A DNA stretch of 27,171 nt from an uncultured Spirochaetaceae bacterium (lineage in GTDB: Bacteria; Spirochaetota; Spirochaetia; Treponematales; UBA12059). Both the position numbers and the translations under genes were made by a program. The notes below the pieces were generated by a model that ran no database searches, had not been told where the DNA came from, and saw only the letters and a program-made list of their open reading frames with translations. Positions 1 to 8,392 of the stretch are shown here, one piece after another (position 1 is the stretch's first letter; every line of letters begins with the position of its first letter). Location: the NCBI GenBank assembly GCA_938004315.1, contig CALKWG010000002.1, positions 1-27,171 on the forward strand. The letters run 5' to 3'.

Positions 1-304
1 TGATCTTGATGGCGGTGGACTGGTCGGTTTTATCCTCGAAGCGCATCTTGTAGCCAACGAGCCCGGGCATGGGGACGCCCAGCTGCTTGGCTAAGAATTC
101 GCTCACCGATATGGCGGCGATGCGGCGCGGCTGCGTGACGCCGATGATCCCGCCCTTGGCGTAGCCGGCCTCGTGCAGTATGACCGGCAGCTGCGTGGTC
201 TTGCCCGAGCCGGTGGGGCTTTCCACGACGATGACCTGGTGCTCGGCTAGGGCCGCTAAAATTCGGTCTTTCTGTTCATAGACCGGAAGTTTCTTATAAT
301 CCAT
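1..304 (-). CDS. hrpA: DEAH-box ATP-dependent RNA helicase HrpA, N-terminal part (runs off window)
   Basis: Only the first 101 codons lie in the window; the gene continues past position 1. I translated the reverse strand by eye. The protein starts MDYKKLPVYEQKDRIL and has a Walker A motif (ESPTGSGKTTQ, residues 29-39) and the Ia motif TQPRRIAA (57-64), the signature of DEAH helicases of the HrpA/Prp22 type. These enzymes use NTP to remodel RNA or RNA-protein complexes in the cytoplasm. The ATG at 304-302 is the likely start because a good promoter (TTGATA, 16 bp, TACAAT) ends 6 nt upstream, which predicts a leaderless message. Homologues are large (HrpA about 1300 aa, HrpB about 800 aa). The fragment cannot separate HrpA from HrpB, but TQPRRIAA fits HrpA well. 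Confidence 0.85.
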   Translation of the reverse strand, partial: MDYKKLPVYEQKDRILAALAEHQVIVVESPTGSGKTTQLPVILHEAGYAKGGIIGVTQPRRIAAISVSEFLAKQLGVPMPGLVGYKMRFEDKTDQSTAIKI

Positions 305-310
305 GGATCT

Positions 311-338
311 ATTGTACTCGATAGCCCCCGATTATCAA
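311..338 (-). promoter_or_regulatory. Promoter for hrpA, predicted leaderless
   Basis: On the minus strand TTGATA (338-333) is followed after 16 bp by TACAAT (316-311). Six bases separate the -10 box from the ATG at 304, so transcription should begin at or next to the A of the start codon. The -35 box overlaps the -35 box of the opposite permease promoter. Confidence 0.6.
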
Positions 339-360
339 AGAAGGCCGGCGCTGATATACT
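332..360 (+). promoter_or_regulatory. Promoter for the ArsB/NhaD-type permease
   Basis: TTATCA (332-337), a 17-bp spacer and TATACT (355-360) precede the ATG at 372 by 11 nt, giving a predicted leader of about 5 nt. The -35 element shares bases 333-337 with the divergent hrpA -35 element, so the two promoters are back to back and probably compete for polymerase. Confidence 0.6.
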
Positions 361-371
361 CAGGGCTCATC

Positions 372-1580
372 ATGACCGACGTACTCGTCGCCCTCAGCCT
401 GGCCGGCATAGCCATCGGGCGCTTCCCCGCCCTGCGGATGAACCGCGCCACCATAGCCCTGGTGGGCGCTACCCTGCTCGTCTTGGCCGGTTCGCTCTCG
501 CTTGAAGAAGCCTACGCCGCCATCGACGCGAACACCGTGGCGCTCCTCTTCTCCATGATGGTGTTCAACGCCAACCTTCGCTTCGCCGGCTTCTTCACCC
601 TGGCGGGCCTGGCGCTACGCCGCTGGTCGCGCGGCCCTAAGACGCTCTTGTTCGCGCTCGTCGTCATCGCGAGCGTCTTGTCGGCCTTCTTTATCAACGA
701 CACCCTGGTGCTAATGCTAACGCCCATCGTGCTCGACGTGGCCGCCGCCGCGGGCCTGAATCCCGTGCCCTATCTCATAGGCCTGGCGGTGAGCGCCAAT
801 ATAGGTTCGATGGCGACGATCATGGGCAACCCGCAGAACATCTTGATCGGCGCGAGCTCAGGCCTATCCTTCGGCGCCTTTAGCGCGGCCTTAGCGCCGC
901 CGGCCCTGCTTATCCTCGTCCTGGCCTACGCGCTCATCGTGCTTTTATTCCCCGGCGAGTTTAAGGCTCGCCGCCTGCTGCCGCCCGTCCAAGGGAGGGT
1001 CTTCATCTATAAACCGCTCCTTATAAAATGCGGCGTTTCGTTCGCGCTCATGGCGGCGGCCTTGGCCTTCGGGCTACCGGTGAGCCTGGCGGGGCTGTCC
1101 GGGGCGGCCCTGCTCCTCGTTACGCGGCGCATACGGCCCGAGCGCGTGCTCCTCGACCTCGATTGGTCGCTCCTCGTGCTCTTCCCTAGCCTCTTCGTCA
1201 TCACCCGCGCGGCGTCGACGAGCTGGTTCTTCGGCAATCTATACGAGCTCGTGCGCTCGCCGATGAGCGAGAGCCCCGCCCTACTCGGCGCCTTCTCGGC
1301 CGGGCTATCGCAGCTCATCTCCAACGTGCCCACGGTGATGCTCCTGCGTCCTTTGGTACCCGCCATGCCCGATCCTGGGACCGCTTGGCTCGTGCTGGCC
1401 GGCTGCACCACCTTGGCCGGGAATTTCACGCTGCTAGGCAGCGTAGCCAACCTGATCGTCGCCGAATTGGCCAGGAAGCGCGGCGTGAAGCTGGGCTTCC
1501 TCCCCTACCTTAAGGTGGGACTACCGCTCACGGCCCTAGGCATAGCCCTGACGCTCGCTTGGCTCCTCGTCCTGCGCTGA
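372..1580 (+). CDS. ArsB/NhaD (SLC13-like) family ion permease
   Basis: A 402-aa, strongly hydrophobic inner-membrane protein with about ten to eleven helices. Family marks occur in two inverted halves: GNPQN within NIGSMATIMGNPQNILIG in the first half, and SNVPTV followed by GSVANLIV in the second. These resemble the two substrate/cation hairpins of the ion transporter superfamily (ArsB, NhaD, CitMHS, E. coli YbiR). Substrate cannot be told from sequence; an anion or Na+/H+ is typical. An in-frame ATG at 303 would place the promoter inside the coding region, so I chose the ATG at 372 (MTDVLVALSLAG), where the hydrophobic core begins. It is divergent from hrpA and convergent with the response regulator gene, with only 20 bp between stops. 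Confidence 0.8.
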   Translation: MTDVLVALSLAGIAIGRFPALRMNRATIALVGATLLVLAGSLSLEEAYAAIDANTVALLFSMMVFNANLRFAGFFTLAGLALRRWSRGPKTLLFALVVIASVLSAFFINDTLVLMLTPIVLDVAAAAGLNPVPYLIGLAVSANIGSMATIMGNPQNILIGASSGLSFGAFSAALAPPALLILVLAYALIVLLFPGEFKARRLLPPVQGRVFIYKPLLIKCGVSFALMAAALAFGLPVSLAGLSGAALLLVTRRIRPERVLLDLDWSLLVLFPSLFVITRAASTSWFFGNLYELVRSPMSESPALLGAFSAGLSQLISNVPTVMLLRPLVPAMPDPGTAWLVLAGCTTLAGNFTLLGSVANLIVAELARKRGVKLGFLPYLKVGLPLTALGIALTLAWLLVLR

Positions 1581-1600
1581 GTCGCCAGAAACGGATCTCC

Positions 1601-2941
<1,341 letters not shown>

Positions 2942-2959
2942 GCTCAACTCTCCCTGGCG

Positions 2960-2976
2960 GCGCGCTTGCGGCGCGC
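2960..2976. repeat. GC-rich dyad overlapping the amrB promoter
   Basis: GCGCGC (2960-2965), loop TTGCG, then GCGCGC (2971-2976). The loop contains most of the amrB -35 box. It lies between the divergent regulator gene and amrB and could be an operator or simply GC-rich sequence. Confidence 0.3.
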
Positions 2977-2993
2977 GGATCGGTGCGTATACT
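2966..2993 (+). promoter_or_regulatory. Promoter for amrB-amrA, predicted leaderless
   Basis: TTGCGG (2966-2971), 16 bp, TATACT (2988-2993), then 7 nt to the ATG at 3001. Transcription would start at about 3000-3001. No Shine-Dalgarno sequence could exist in such a message. Confidence 0.6.
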
Positions 2994-3000
2994 TTAGACC

Positions 3001-3867
3001 ATGACGAACGATCGCGTAAACGGCATCGTACGGGAGGCCATGGTCGCCGGGCTCTTCTACCCCGAGGCCGGCCCCGAGCTACTCTGGGCGGTGGACAGCT
3101 CCATCGAGGCGGCCGAGGCCACGTCGCACGCGGCCGCCCCCGCGCCGGCCGCCGCCGCGCGCTGCATACTCTCGCCCCACGGGGGCTTCTCCTACTCCAG
3201 CCTAGCCCAGGCCAAGGCCTGGCGCGAGCTCAAGGGCCGCTCGCCCTCCCGCATCGTCGTGCTCGGCCCCTGGCACGGTGCCAACGAGCAGGGCGTGTTC
3301 CTCCCCGAATCGAACGTGTTCAGGACGCCGCTCGGAGACCTACGCGTCGACGACGAGATCTGCGACGAGCTCGAGTCCTCCGGCACGGTCTTCGTACGCA
3401 ACGACATCCCCCACATGGAGGAGCATTCGATAGAGCTTCAGCTCCCGTTCATGAAGCGCCTCTTTCCCGAGGCCCTTCTTATCCCGATACTCGTAGGCGG
3501 CCATGATCGGCGCCTCCCCGCCAGCCTGTCGCGCGCCTTAGACCTTACGATCGAGGAATACGGCGATTCCATGGCCGTGGTAGCCTCGAGCAACCTCTCG
3601 TCGTCCTTTAATCCAGACGAAGCTGCGGCCCGCTCCGACCGCATCGTCGCGGCGCTCGAGCGCGGTGACGCCGAGGCGCTGGCGAACGACGAGGGACGGG
3701 AGATGGGCTTCGGATCGGCCGTGCTCGCGGCCGTGGTCGGCCTGCATTGCATGCGCGATTGGGGCTTCAGGCTCTTGAAGCGCATCGACTCCATCAAGGC
3801 GCGAGGCGACGAGCATGAGCGCATCGTCCATTACGCCGCCGGGGCTTGGTATCCCAAGGAGGGCTAG
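3001..3867 (+). CDS. amrB: AmmeMemoRadiSam system protein B (Memo-like)
   Basis: A 288-aa Memo-family protein, related to extradiol dioxygenases; the reaction of the bacterial system is unknown. Family motifs are SPHGGFSYSS (H60), GPWHGA (H92) and the strongly conserved block HMEEHSIELQLPF (138-150). Two later sites differ from what I recall of the family: the usual SSDxSH motif reads SSNLSS (196-201), losing the Asp and His, and the usual Cys-Gly near residue 237 reads GFG. In human MEMO1 the equivalent residues help bind iron, so metal binding here may be altered. It forms an operon with amrA: the stop is followed 1 nt later by the amrA ATG. The start is fixed by the promoter 7 nt upstream. 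Confidence 0.88.
   Translation: MTNDRVNGIVREAMVAGLFYPEAGPELLWAVDSSIEAAEATSHAAAPAPAAAARCILSPHGGFSYSSLAQAKAWRELKGRSPSRIVVLGPWHGANEQGVFLPESNVFRTPLGDLRVDDEICDELESSGTVFVRNDIPHMEEHSIELQLPFMKRLFPEALLIPILVGGHDRRLPASLSRALDLTIEEYGDSMAVVASSNLSSSFNPDEAAARSDRIVAALERGDAEALANDEGREMGFGSAVLAAVVGLHCMRDWGFRLLKRIDSIKARGDEHERIVHYAAGAWYPKEG
3856..3863 (+). promoter_or_regulatory. Shine-Dalgarno deciding the amrA start
   Basis: AAGGAGGG lies 5 nt before the ATG at 3869, inside the last codons of amrB. It shows that translation starts there and not at the in-frame ATG at 3815. Confidence 0.75.
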
Positions 3868-3868
3868 G

Positions 3869-4417
3869 ATGCCGAACGAGCTACGCGAGGAGGATCGGCG
3901 CGCGCTCTTGGCGACCGCGCGCGAGGCCATAGCCGCGGAGCTCGAAGGTAGAAGCCCGAGCTGGCCTCCGCTCGGCCCGGACTGCGGGAGGGAGAGCGGC
4001 GCCTTCGTGACCCTGCATAAGGGCGGCAGGCTCCGCGGCTGCATCGGACGCATGGAGGCCGTCGACGCGCTCGCCGAAGTCGTCAAGGCCATGGCGCGCG
4101 CGGCCGCCTTCGACGACCCTCGCTTCAGGCCCGTGGTAGCCGGCGAGCTCGACGAGATCGACATTGAAATATCCGCCTTGAGCCCGCTCGAGGATTGCGG
4201 TCCCGACGACCTGATCATGGGAACGCACGGCGCCATCTTGAGCCTAGGCTACGCCGCCGGCGTCTTCCTACCGCAGGTCGCTCCCGATCAGGGCTGGGAT
4301 CGCCTGACCTTCCTGGATCAGCTCTGCCTAAAGGCCGGCCTGCCGGCGGGCTCGTGGCGCGACCCGAAGGCCAGGCTCAGGCGCTTCAGCGCCGAGGTCT
4401 TCGGCGAGAGGTCCTGA
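3869..4417 (+). CDS. amrA: AmmeMemoRadiSam system protein A (AMMECR1 domain)
   Basis: A 182-aa AMMECR1-domain protein. The hallmark motif LRGCIG appears in LHKGGRLRGCIGRMEA near residues 50-65. It is followed by FDDPRFRPV, the block IEISALSPLE and the C-terminal LPQVAPDQGWDRLTFLDQLC region, all typical of the family. AMMECR1 proteins are small and probably catalytic or nucleotide-related, but their function is unproven. It pairs with amrB in the three-component AmmeMemoRadiSam system. The third member, a PflA-like radical SAM protein (AmrS), is not in this window. The ATG at 3869 has a near-perfect Shine-Dalgarno 5 nt upstream. The gene ends 5 nt from the convergent stop at 4423. Confidence 0.9.
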   Translation: MPNELREEDRRALLATAREAIAAELEGRSPSWPPLGPDCGRESGAFVTLHKGGRLRGCIGRMEAVDALAEVVKAMARAAAFDDPRFRPVVAGELDEIDIEISALSPLEDCGPDDLIMGTHGAILSLGYAAGVFLPQVAPDQGWDRLTFLDQLCLKAGLPAGSWRDPKARLRRFSAEVFGERS

Positions 4418-4422
4418 GCCGG

Positions 4423-5304
4423 CTAGGCCGCGCTTCCGAGGGCTTTCAAAGCCGCGGCCAGGAGCCGCTCGCAGTCCTTGGGCTTGGTGTGGTAGCCGGT
4501 CCCGCTCGTCTTCTGCCTGATCACCACGGTGCCGTAGTCCCCGTCCCCCCCGGCCTCGACGACGTAGGCTTTGTCCTTGAACGCGCGGGCCGCGGCGTAA
4601 CTCGCCCCCGTTCGTCCTTTGGTCAACACGACGGCGTACAGGTAAGGCACCTTGCCGTTCGGGCCGTTATTAACGGCGGCTTGGAACTGCACCCCCACGA
4701 AGTCGGCCGGCTTACGGACCGCCTCGAGCATGAAGCGCAGGTCCTCGGGCAGGTCGCGCCCGCCCTCGTCCTTGTCGAAGCGCAGGTAAGGCGTAAGGAC
4801 GTAGCCTTTAGGCAGGCTCGCCGTCGCGATGGCGTTGAAACAAGGAAGCTTTAGCTCGAGCTCCGGCGGCGTGAAGACCTTAAGGCGGCCGAAGAAGAGC
4901 CCGGGAATCGAGAAGAGCGCTAGGTCGAAGGCGGCCAGGGCGAGGATATCGGAGAAAGCCAGCGATACGACGCTCAGGATCGAGAGCCCGACCAGGGCCA
5001 GGACGCCGAGGGCGGCCGGACCGGCTAGCTTGGCCCGGAGCGCCCGCGCCGCCTTGATGTTGTCGACTATCCTGTCGACCTCGGCCATGGACACCGGACG
5101 CCATTCCTCAAGGCCCTTGTCCTTGGGTTTGTTGCTTACCGGCTTCAAGGCCATGACGATCCAGGCCGCCGCCAGCGGCGCGATGAAGAGCGGCCCCCCG
5201 GGCCCGAAAACCTGGATCGCGGCGACGGCGGCGTAGAGTAGGCCCGCCGCCACGAGCCGCGAGCCTAAGCCCAACTTAAAGAACCTGAAATCCGGCTCCA
5301 TCAT
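4423..5304 (-). CDS. Four-TM protein with soluble C-terminal domain, last gene of the CHxA/radical SAM unit
   Basis: A 293-aa protein I do not recognise. Four hydrophobic segments lie at about residues 15-33, 36-54, 94-116 and 118-138, in two pairs split by a charged loop. A soluble domain of about 150 residues follows, with glycine-rich stretches and the sequence LPEDLRFMLEAVRKP, probably in the cytoplasm. The start ATG overlaps the radical SAM stop (ATGA, 5304-5301) and AAGGAG lies 5 nt upstream; a second ATG follows at once. The overlap suggests it is made together with the radical SAM enzyme. A role in membrane placement, export or processing of the modified protein is only a guess. Confidence 0.75.
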   Translation of the reverse strand: MMEPDFRFFKLGLGSRLVAAGLLYAAVAAIQVFGPGGPLFIAPLAAAWIVMALKPVSNKPKDKGLEEWRPVSMAEVDRIVDNIKAARALRAKLAGPAALGVLALVGLSILSVVSLAFSDILALAAFDLALFSIPGLFFGRLKVFTPPELELKLPCFNAIATASLPKGYVLTPYLRFDKDEGGRDLPEDLRFMLEAVRKPADFVGVQFQAAVNNGPNGKVPYLYAVVLTKGRTGASYAAARAFKDKAYVVEAGGDGDYGTVVIRQKTSGTGYHTKPKDCERLLAAALKALGSAA

Positions 5305-6662
5305 CGTCGCTCCTTCCAAAAGCGTTCTATCTCGCCGTAGCCGCGGGCCTCCCAATACAGGGGGCAGGCAGCCTGGCAGGCGGTAAACGAGGCGCAGGCC
5401 TTGCAGCCATCCGGCGCGTACTCCTTATGTTTGAGGCGCTGGGCCGCGGCCGAGAACCAAAGCTCCGAGAATTCGCGCTCGACGAGCGAGCCCACGGGCT
5501 CCGGCCACGACGAACAAGGTAGGAGGCCGCCGTCGGGCGCTACGGAAAGGAGACCGTCGCAGGCGGCGCAGCTCTTGTTCCCTAAGCCCCGGGCGATGGG
5601 GTTGTAGAGGCAGAGCGGCGTCGGCGAATACCAGAAGAAATCGACGCCGGCTGCCAGCGCGGCCTTGCGCGCCCGGTCCACGTAGCCGCCCGCCTGTTCA
5701 TACGGCAGGACGAGCGCACCCTCAGACGCCCCGCTCCCCACGGGTATGAAGAGGTTCATCGAAAGGCGGCTTATCCCGAGCTTCCGCGCGAAGGCCGGTA
5801 GCTGCATCAGCGCCTCGGCGTTGCGCGCCGTCATGGTCGAGTTGGTCTGCACCGAGACGCCGGCGCTTCGCAGGGCTTCTATGCCGGTTAGGGTCTCTTC
5901 GAAGGCTCCTACGCGGCCGCAGAGCTCGTCGTGCAGGGCGGCCTCGGGCGCCTCGAGGCTTATCTGCGCGCTCTTGATACCGGCCGCGTACAGCGAACGG
6001 GCGCGTTCGGGCGTGGCCAAGGTGCCGTTGGAGACGAGATTGACGCGTAGCCCGAGCGAGACGGCGTAGGCGGCCAGCTCCTCGATCTCAGGCCGGATAA
6101 GGGGTTCGCCGCCGGTAAAGGAGAAGAAGGGAATCTTGGCCTCGTGCTTGAAGATATCGATGACGCGCCTTAAGCCCGCTAGCTCGAGCTCGCCCTCGGC
6201 GCTGGTCGCCTTGGCCTCCCCGCCGCAGCCGGCATAGCAGAAGCGGCAGCGGTTATTGCAACGGTACGTCACAGCTATCTCGCCGAGCACCGGTAGGCGC
6301 GTGAAGTCGAAGTCGTAGGCGACGCGCTCGGGGCCTCGAAGGGGGCCGGTCGCTCCGTCGCCTGGCGAGGCGCCCGGCGGGGCTTCGGCGGGCCGCGGCG
6401 CTCCGGGGCGGCCATCGTAGACCGCCTTGAGCGTCAGGAAAAAGTCCTCTATCTGGCCCGCCTTGGCCGCGTCGAAACCCGGTATGTCCTCGAAGCGGCC
6501 GCCCTTGGCTACGAAGTCGAGGAGCGCGACGCCGGTGGCATTGGTCTTGTAGACCAGGTTCGGCGGTAGGATCACGGCGCAGTCCTCGGCCCGCGCGTAG
6601 GCGTAGGGCGCCAGGCTCAGCCAGAACGACCTAGCCCAGGCCAGGTCGGGCAGCGCGCTCAA
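5301..6662 (-). CDS. Radical SAM/SPASM peptide-modifying enzyme with N-terminal RRE (PqqD-like) domain
   Basis: A 453-aa enzyme counted from the TTG at 6662. Residues about 22-85 resemble a PqqD-like RiPP recognition element, which binds peptide substrates. The radical SAM core has C135-x3-C139-x2-C142 (CNNRCRFC), an extra C146, and TGGEP at 183-187. The C-terminal SPASM region has cysteines at 351, 365, 368, 383, 420, 423, 429 and 433, enough for auxiliary Fe-S clusters. This architecture is typical of sactisynthase and quinohemoprotein-type maturases. The upstream gene ends in a CHxA repeat tail, a likely substrate. The TTG overlaps that gene's stop (TTGA, 6662-6659). An ORF extension to 6755 is rejected because it only reads the repeat DNA in another frame. 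It is not AmrS, which lacks SPASM. Confidence 0.85.
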   Translation of the reverse strand: MSALPDLAWARSFWLSLAPYAYARAEDCAVILPPNLVYKTNATGVALLDFVAKGGRFEDIPGFDAAKAGQIEDFFLTLKAVYDGRPGAPRPAEAPPGASPGDGATGPLRGPERVAYDFDFTRLPVLGEIAVTYRCNNRCRFCYAGCGGEAKATSAEGELELAGLRRVIDIFKHEAKIPFFSFTGGEPLIRPEIEELAAYAVSLGLRVNLVSNGTLATPERARSLYAAGIKSAQISLEAPEAALHDELCGRVGAFEETLTGIEALRSAGVSVQTNSTMTARNAEALMQLPAFARKLGISRLSMNLFIPVGSGASEGALVLPYEQAGGYVDRARKAALAAGVDFFWYSPTPLCLYNPIARGLGNKSCAACDGLLSVAPDGGLLPCSSWPEPVGSLVEREFSELWFSAAAQRLKHKEYAPDGCKACASFTACQAACPLYWEARGYGEIERFWKERR

Positions 6663-8392
6663 TGGCCGCCCCCCGAGACGCAGGCCGAGTGGCAGGCCGA
6701 ATGGCACGCGGAGTGGCACGCCGAATGGCAGGCTGAGTGGCAGGCGTCGTGGCACGCATTATGGCAGGCCGAGTAGCAGGCGTCCACGGTGCCCACGTTG
6801 GCCGGCGTATAACAGCCGCCGTAGCAGGCGGCCGAGCGCATGAACTCGGCGTAGCCGGTCGACATACCCTCGGGCAGGCGTAGCGCGGCCATATAAGCCG
6901 GCCGCGATGAGACCACGCCGTAACTATGCCAGTAGTACCAGTACGCATGGCTACGGCGATAGCGTAAGCGCCGCTCTTCGTCCCAGCCGGCCTGCTCCTC
7001 CTCCTCACGCTCGGCCTCGGCCAGCTTCTTGCGGTAGAAAGCGCGCGTCGCCTCGAGGTCGCAGTCCCAGAGCTTCTCCTGCAGGCTTTTAATCGAGCCT
7101 TCGAAGAAGTCGGCCATGAGGCCGGGGAGGACCTCGCCCTCGGCGTCGAAGGCCGCCAGAAAGGCGCGCTCGTACTCGTCAAGCTCGGCGGTACCGCCCG
7201 CTATGGCCAGCTTTAGGGGGTCCTCACGTTCGACCCTCGCCAAGCCTCGGGCCCGTAGGCCCTCGATCATGATCGCGGCGACGCGCGGCAGGGGCAGCTC
7301 CATGAGTAGCGCGACCTCGACCGGATGCAGGTCTTCGCGGACCTTGCCGGGCACCTGGTAGCTCCCGGCGAAGAGCTTAGGCGGGCTCCATGAATCCCCG
7401 GCCCAGGCTATGCCCTTGACGAGCCCCGCCTTGCCGGCATGGGCCCGCGCCCGCTTGCGGTAGAGCGCGAGGCCGAGCGCCGCGGACACGCAGGCGGCGC
7501 CGAAGGCTACGAGCGGCATGGCGCGGACGTCGCTACGATAGGCGGGCTCGTCGTCATAGAAGTCCTCAGGGGCGCGCGCGCCCGGACTCGAGCGAGCCGC
7601 CCGAGCGCCGAGCCGCCCTCCGGTCGCTTGATCCAGCCCGAGCCAGGTCTCGTCGAAGTATAGCTCCAGGAGCTGGCTCTGATAGGCGCCCGGTTTGTCC
7701 TGATAGAACAGGAGGCTCAGGTAATACGAACCGTCGTCGCCTAGCACGCCTTGGTAATCGATGCGATTCTCCTGGTTTACGCGCGGCTCGGTATAGATGG
7801 GCATGGCCGTGCGCTCGTCCGCGCCTATGCTCTGGGCGGCTACGCGCACCGGGAGGACGAGCCTGACCGAACGATAGCGCAGATCCTCGTCCCAGGCCAC
7901 CGGCGACCAATCGAAATAAACCAAGCTACCGCGCTCAGGACTCTCGGTTCGTCCGACGAGGCCGGCGGCGGCGAAGTCGCCGGCGTAGTTAAGGACGTAA
8001 TAGGCCTTGCCGCTGAAGCGTCGGCCGCCGGCGAGGATGACGTCGTAGCGGCCGCCCCCAAGATCTTTAATCTCGAGCGGGACGCGTAGGCCGCCCTCCA
8101 AGTCGGCGTAGCAGCGCTGCATGTTCCAGGCGGGCTTGAAGGCCTCGCCTTGGAAATAGAATCCGCTCATCGTGCCGCTCTTCACGTCGATCTCTATGCG
8201 ATAAAAAACCTCCGCCTTGCCGTCGGGCCTGAGCGACAGCTCGATCTCGGTGGAGACGAAATCGTACTCCAAGGCGGCGGCTATCGAAGCGCTAAAGAAG
8301 GCCAGGCCGAGCGCCAAGGCGAAGGCGAGGCGGCGGGGGTCGGGGCGGCGGCCCGGAAAGGGTCGCCCGGTACGGGCGCGATCAATGCTCAT
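6659..8392 (-). CDS. DUF2207-like membrane protein with C-terminal CHxA (CxxxC) repeat tail
   Basis: A 577-aa protein. A signal peptide or first helix (about 21-41) precedes an extracytoplasmic beta-rich domain (about 42-250) like those of DUF2207 proteins. A second helix (about 291-311) is followed by positive residues (YRKRAR), which places the rest in the cytoplasm. That part has a winged-helix-like stretch (EVALLMELPLPRVAAIMIEG), an acidic coiled-coil-like segment, a Tyr/Trp/His-rich patch (YWYYWHSYG), then a cysteine tail. In the tail C523 and C527 precede nine cysteines at 539-571, one every four residues: CYSA, CHNA, CHDA, five CHSA, CVSG, ending GGGH. The cytoplasmic tail could meet the adjacent radical SAM enzyme; metal binding is the main alternative. 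The ATG overlaps the upstream stop (8392-8389). Confidence 0.8.
   Translation of the reverse strand: MSIDRARTGRPFPGRRPDPRRLAFALALGLAFFSASIAAALEYDFVSTEIELSLRPDGKAEVFYRIEIDVKSGTMSGFYFQGEAFKPAWNMQRCYADLEGGLRVPLEIKDLGGGRYDVILAGGRRFSGKAYYVLNYAGDFAAAGLVGRTESPERGSLVYFDWSPVAWDEDLRYRSVRLVLPVRVAAQSIGADERTAMPIYTEPRVNQENRIDYQGVLGDDGSYYLSLLFYQDKPGAYQSQLLELYFDETWLGLDQATGGRLGARAARSSPGARAPEDFYDDEPAYRSDVRAMPLVAFGAACVSAALGLALYRKRARAHAGKAGLVKGIAWAGDSWSPPKLFAGSYQVPGKVREDLHPVEVALLMELPLPRVAAIMIEGLRARGLARVEREDPLKLAIAGGTAELDEYERAFLAAFDAEGEVLPGLMADFFEGSIKSLQEKLWDCDLEATRAFYRKKLAEAEREEEEQAGWDEERRLRYRRSHAYWYYWHSYGVVSSRPAYMAALRLPEGMSTGYAEFMRSAACYGGCYTPANVGTVDACYSACHNACHDACHSACHSACHSACHSACHSACVSGGGH
6680..6778 (-). repeat. 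Coding 12-bp tandem repeat giving the Cys-His-x-Ala array
   Basis: Nine TGC codons recur exactly every 12 bp (first bases of their plus-strand triplets at 6680, 6692, 6704 and so on to 6776). Units read CYSA, CHNA, CHDA, CHSA five times, CVSG. The codons for Ser (TCG, TCC, TCA), His (CAC, CAT) and Ala (GCC, GCG) vary while the residues stay constant, so the array has drifted at DNA level under protein-level constraint. Confidence 0.9.

Noticed and set aside
303..371. Upstream ATG of the permease
   Set aside because: It would precede both the -35 and -10 boxes and adds a non-hydrophobic stretch.
4195..4854. 219-aa plus-strand ORF across the convergent amrA and four-TM protein genes
   Set aside because: It overlaps two supported genes and has a low-complexity shadow composition.
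5301..6662. Identity as AmrS, the third AmmeMemoRadiSam component
   Set aside because: AmrS is PflA-like without RRE or SPASM; this protein has both and lies in another operon.
6663..6755. N-terminal extension of the radical SAM protein (PRRLPLSLPFGVPL...)
   Set aside because: It is the CHxA repeat DNA read in another frame; the TTG overlap start fits the operon better.
6680..6778. CRISPR-like or satellite repeat
   Set aside because: Twelve-bp units with no spacers, in frame and coding with synonymous variation.
6659..8392. His-Xaa-Ser (HxsA) system
   Set aside because: Repeats are Cys-His-x-Ala with Cys every fourth residue, not HxS, and no HxsB/HxsD-like genes are seen.
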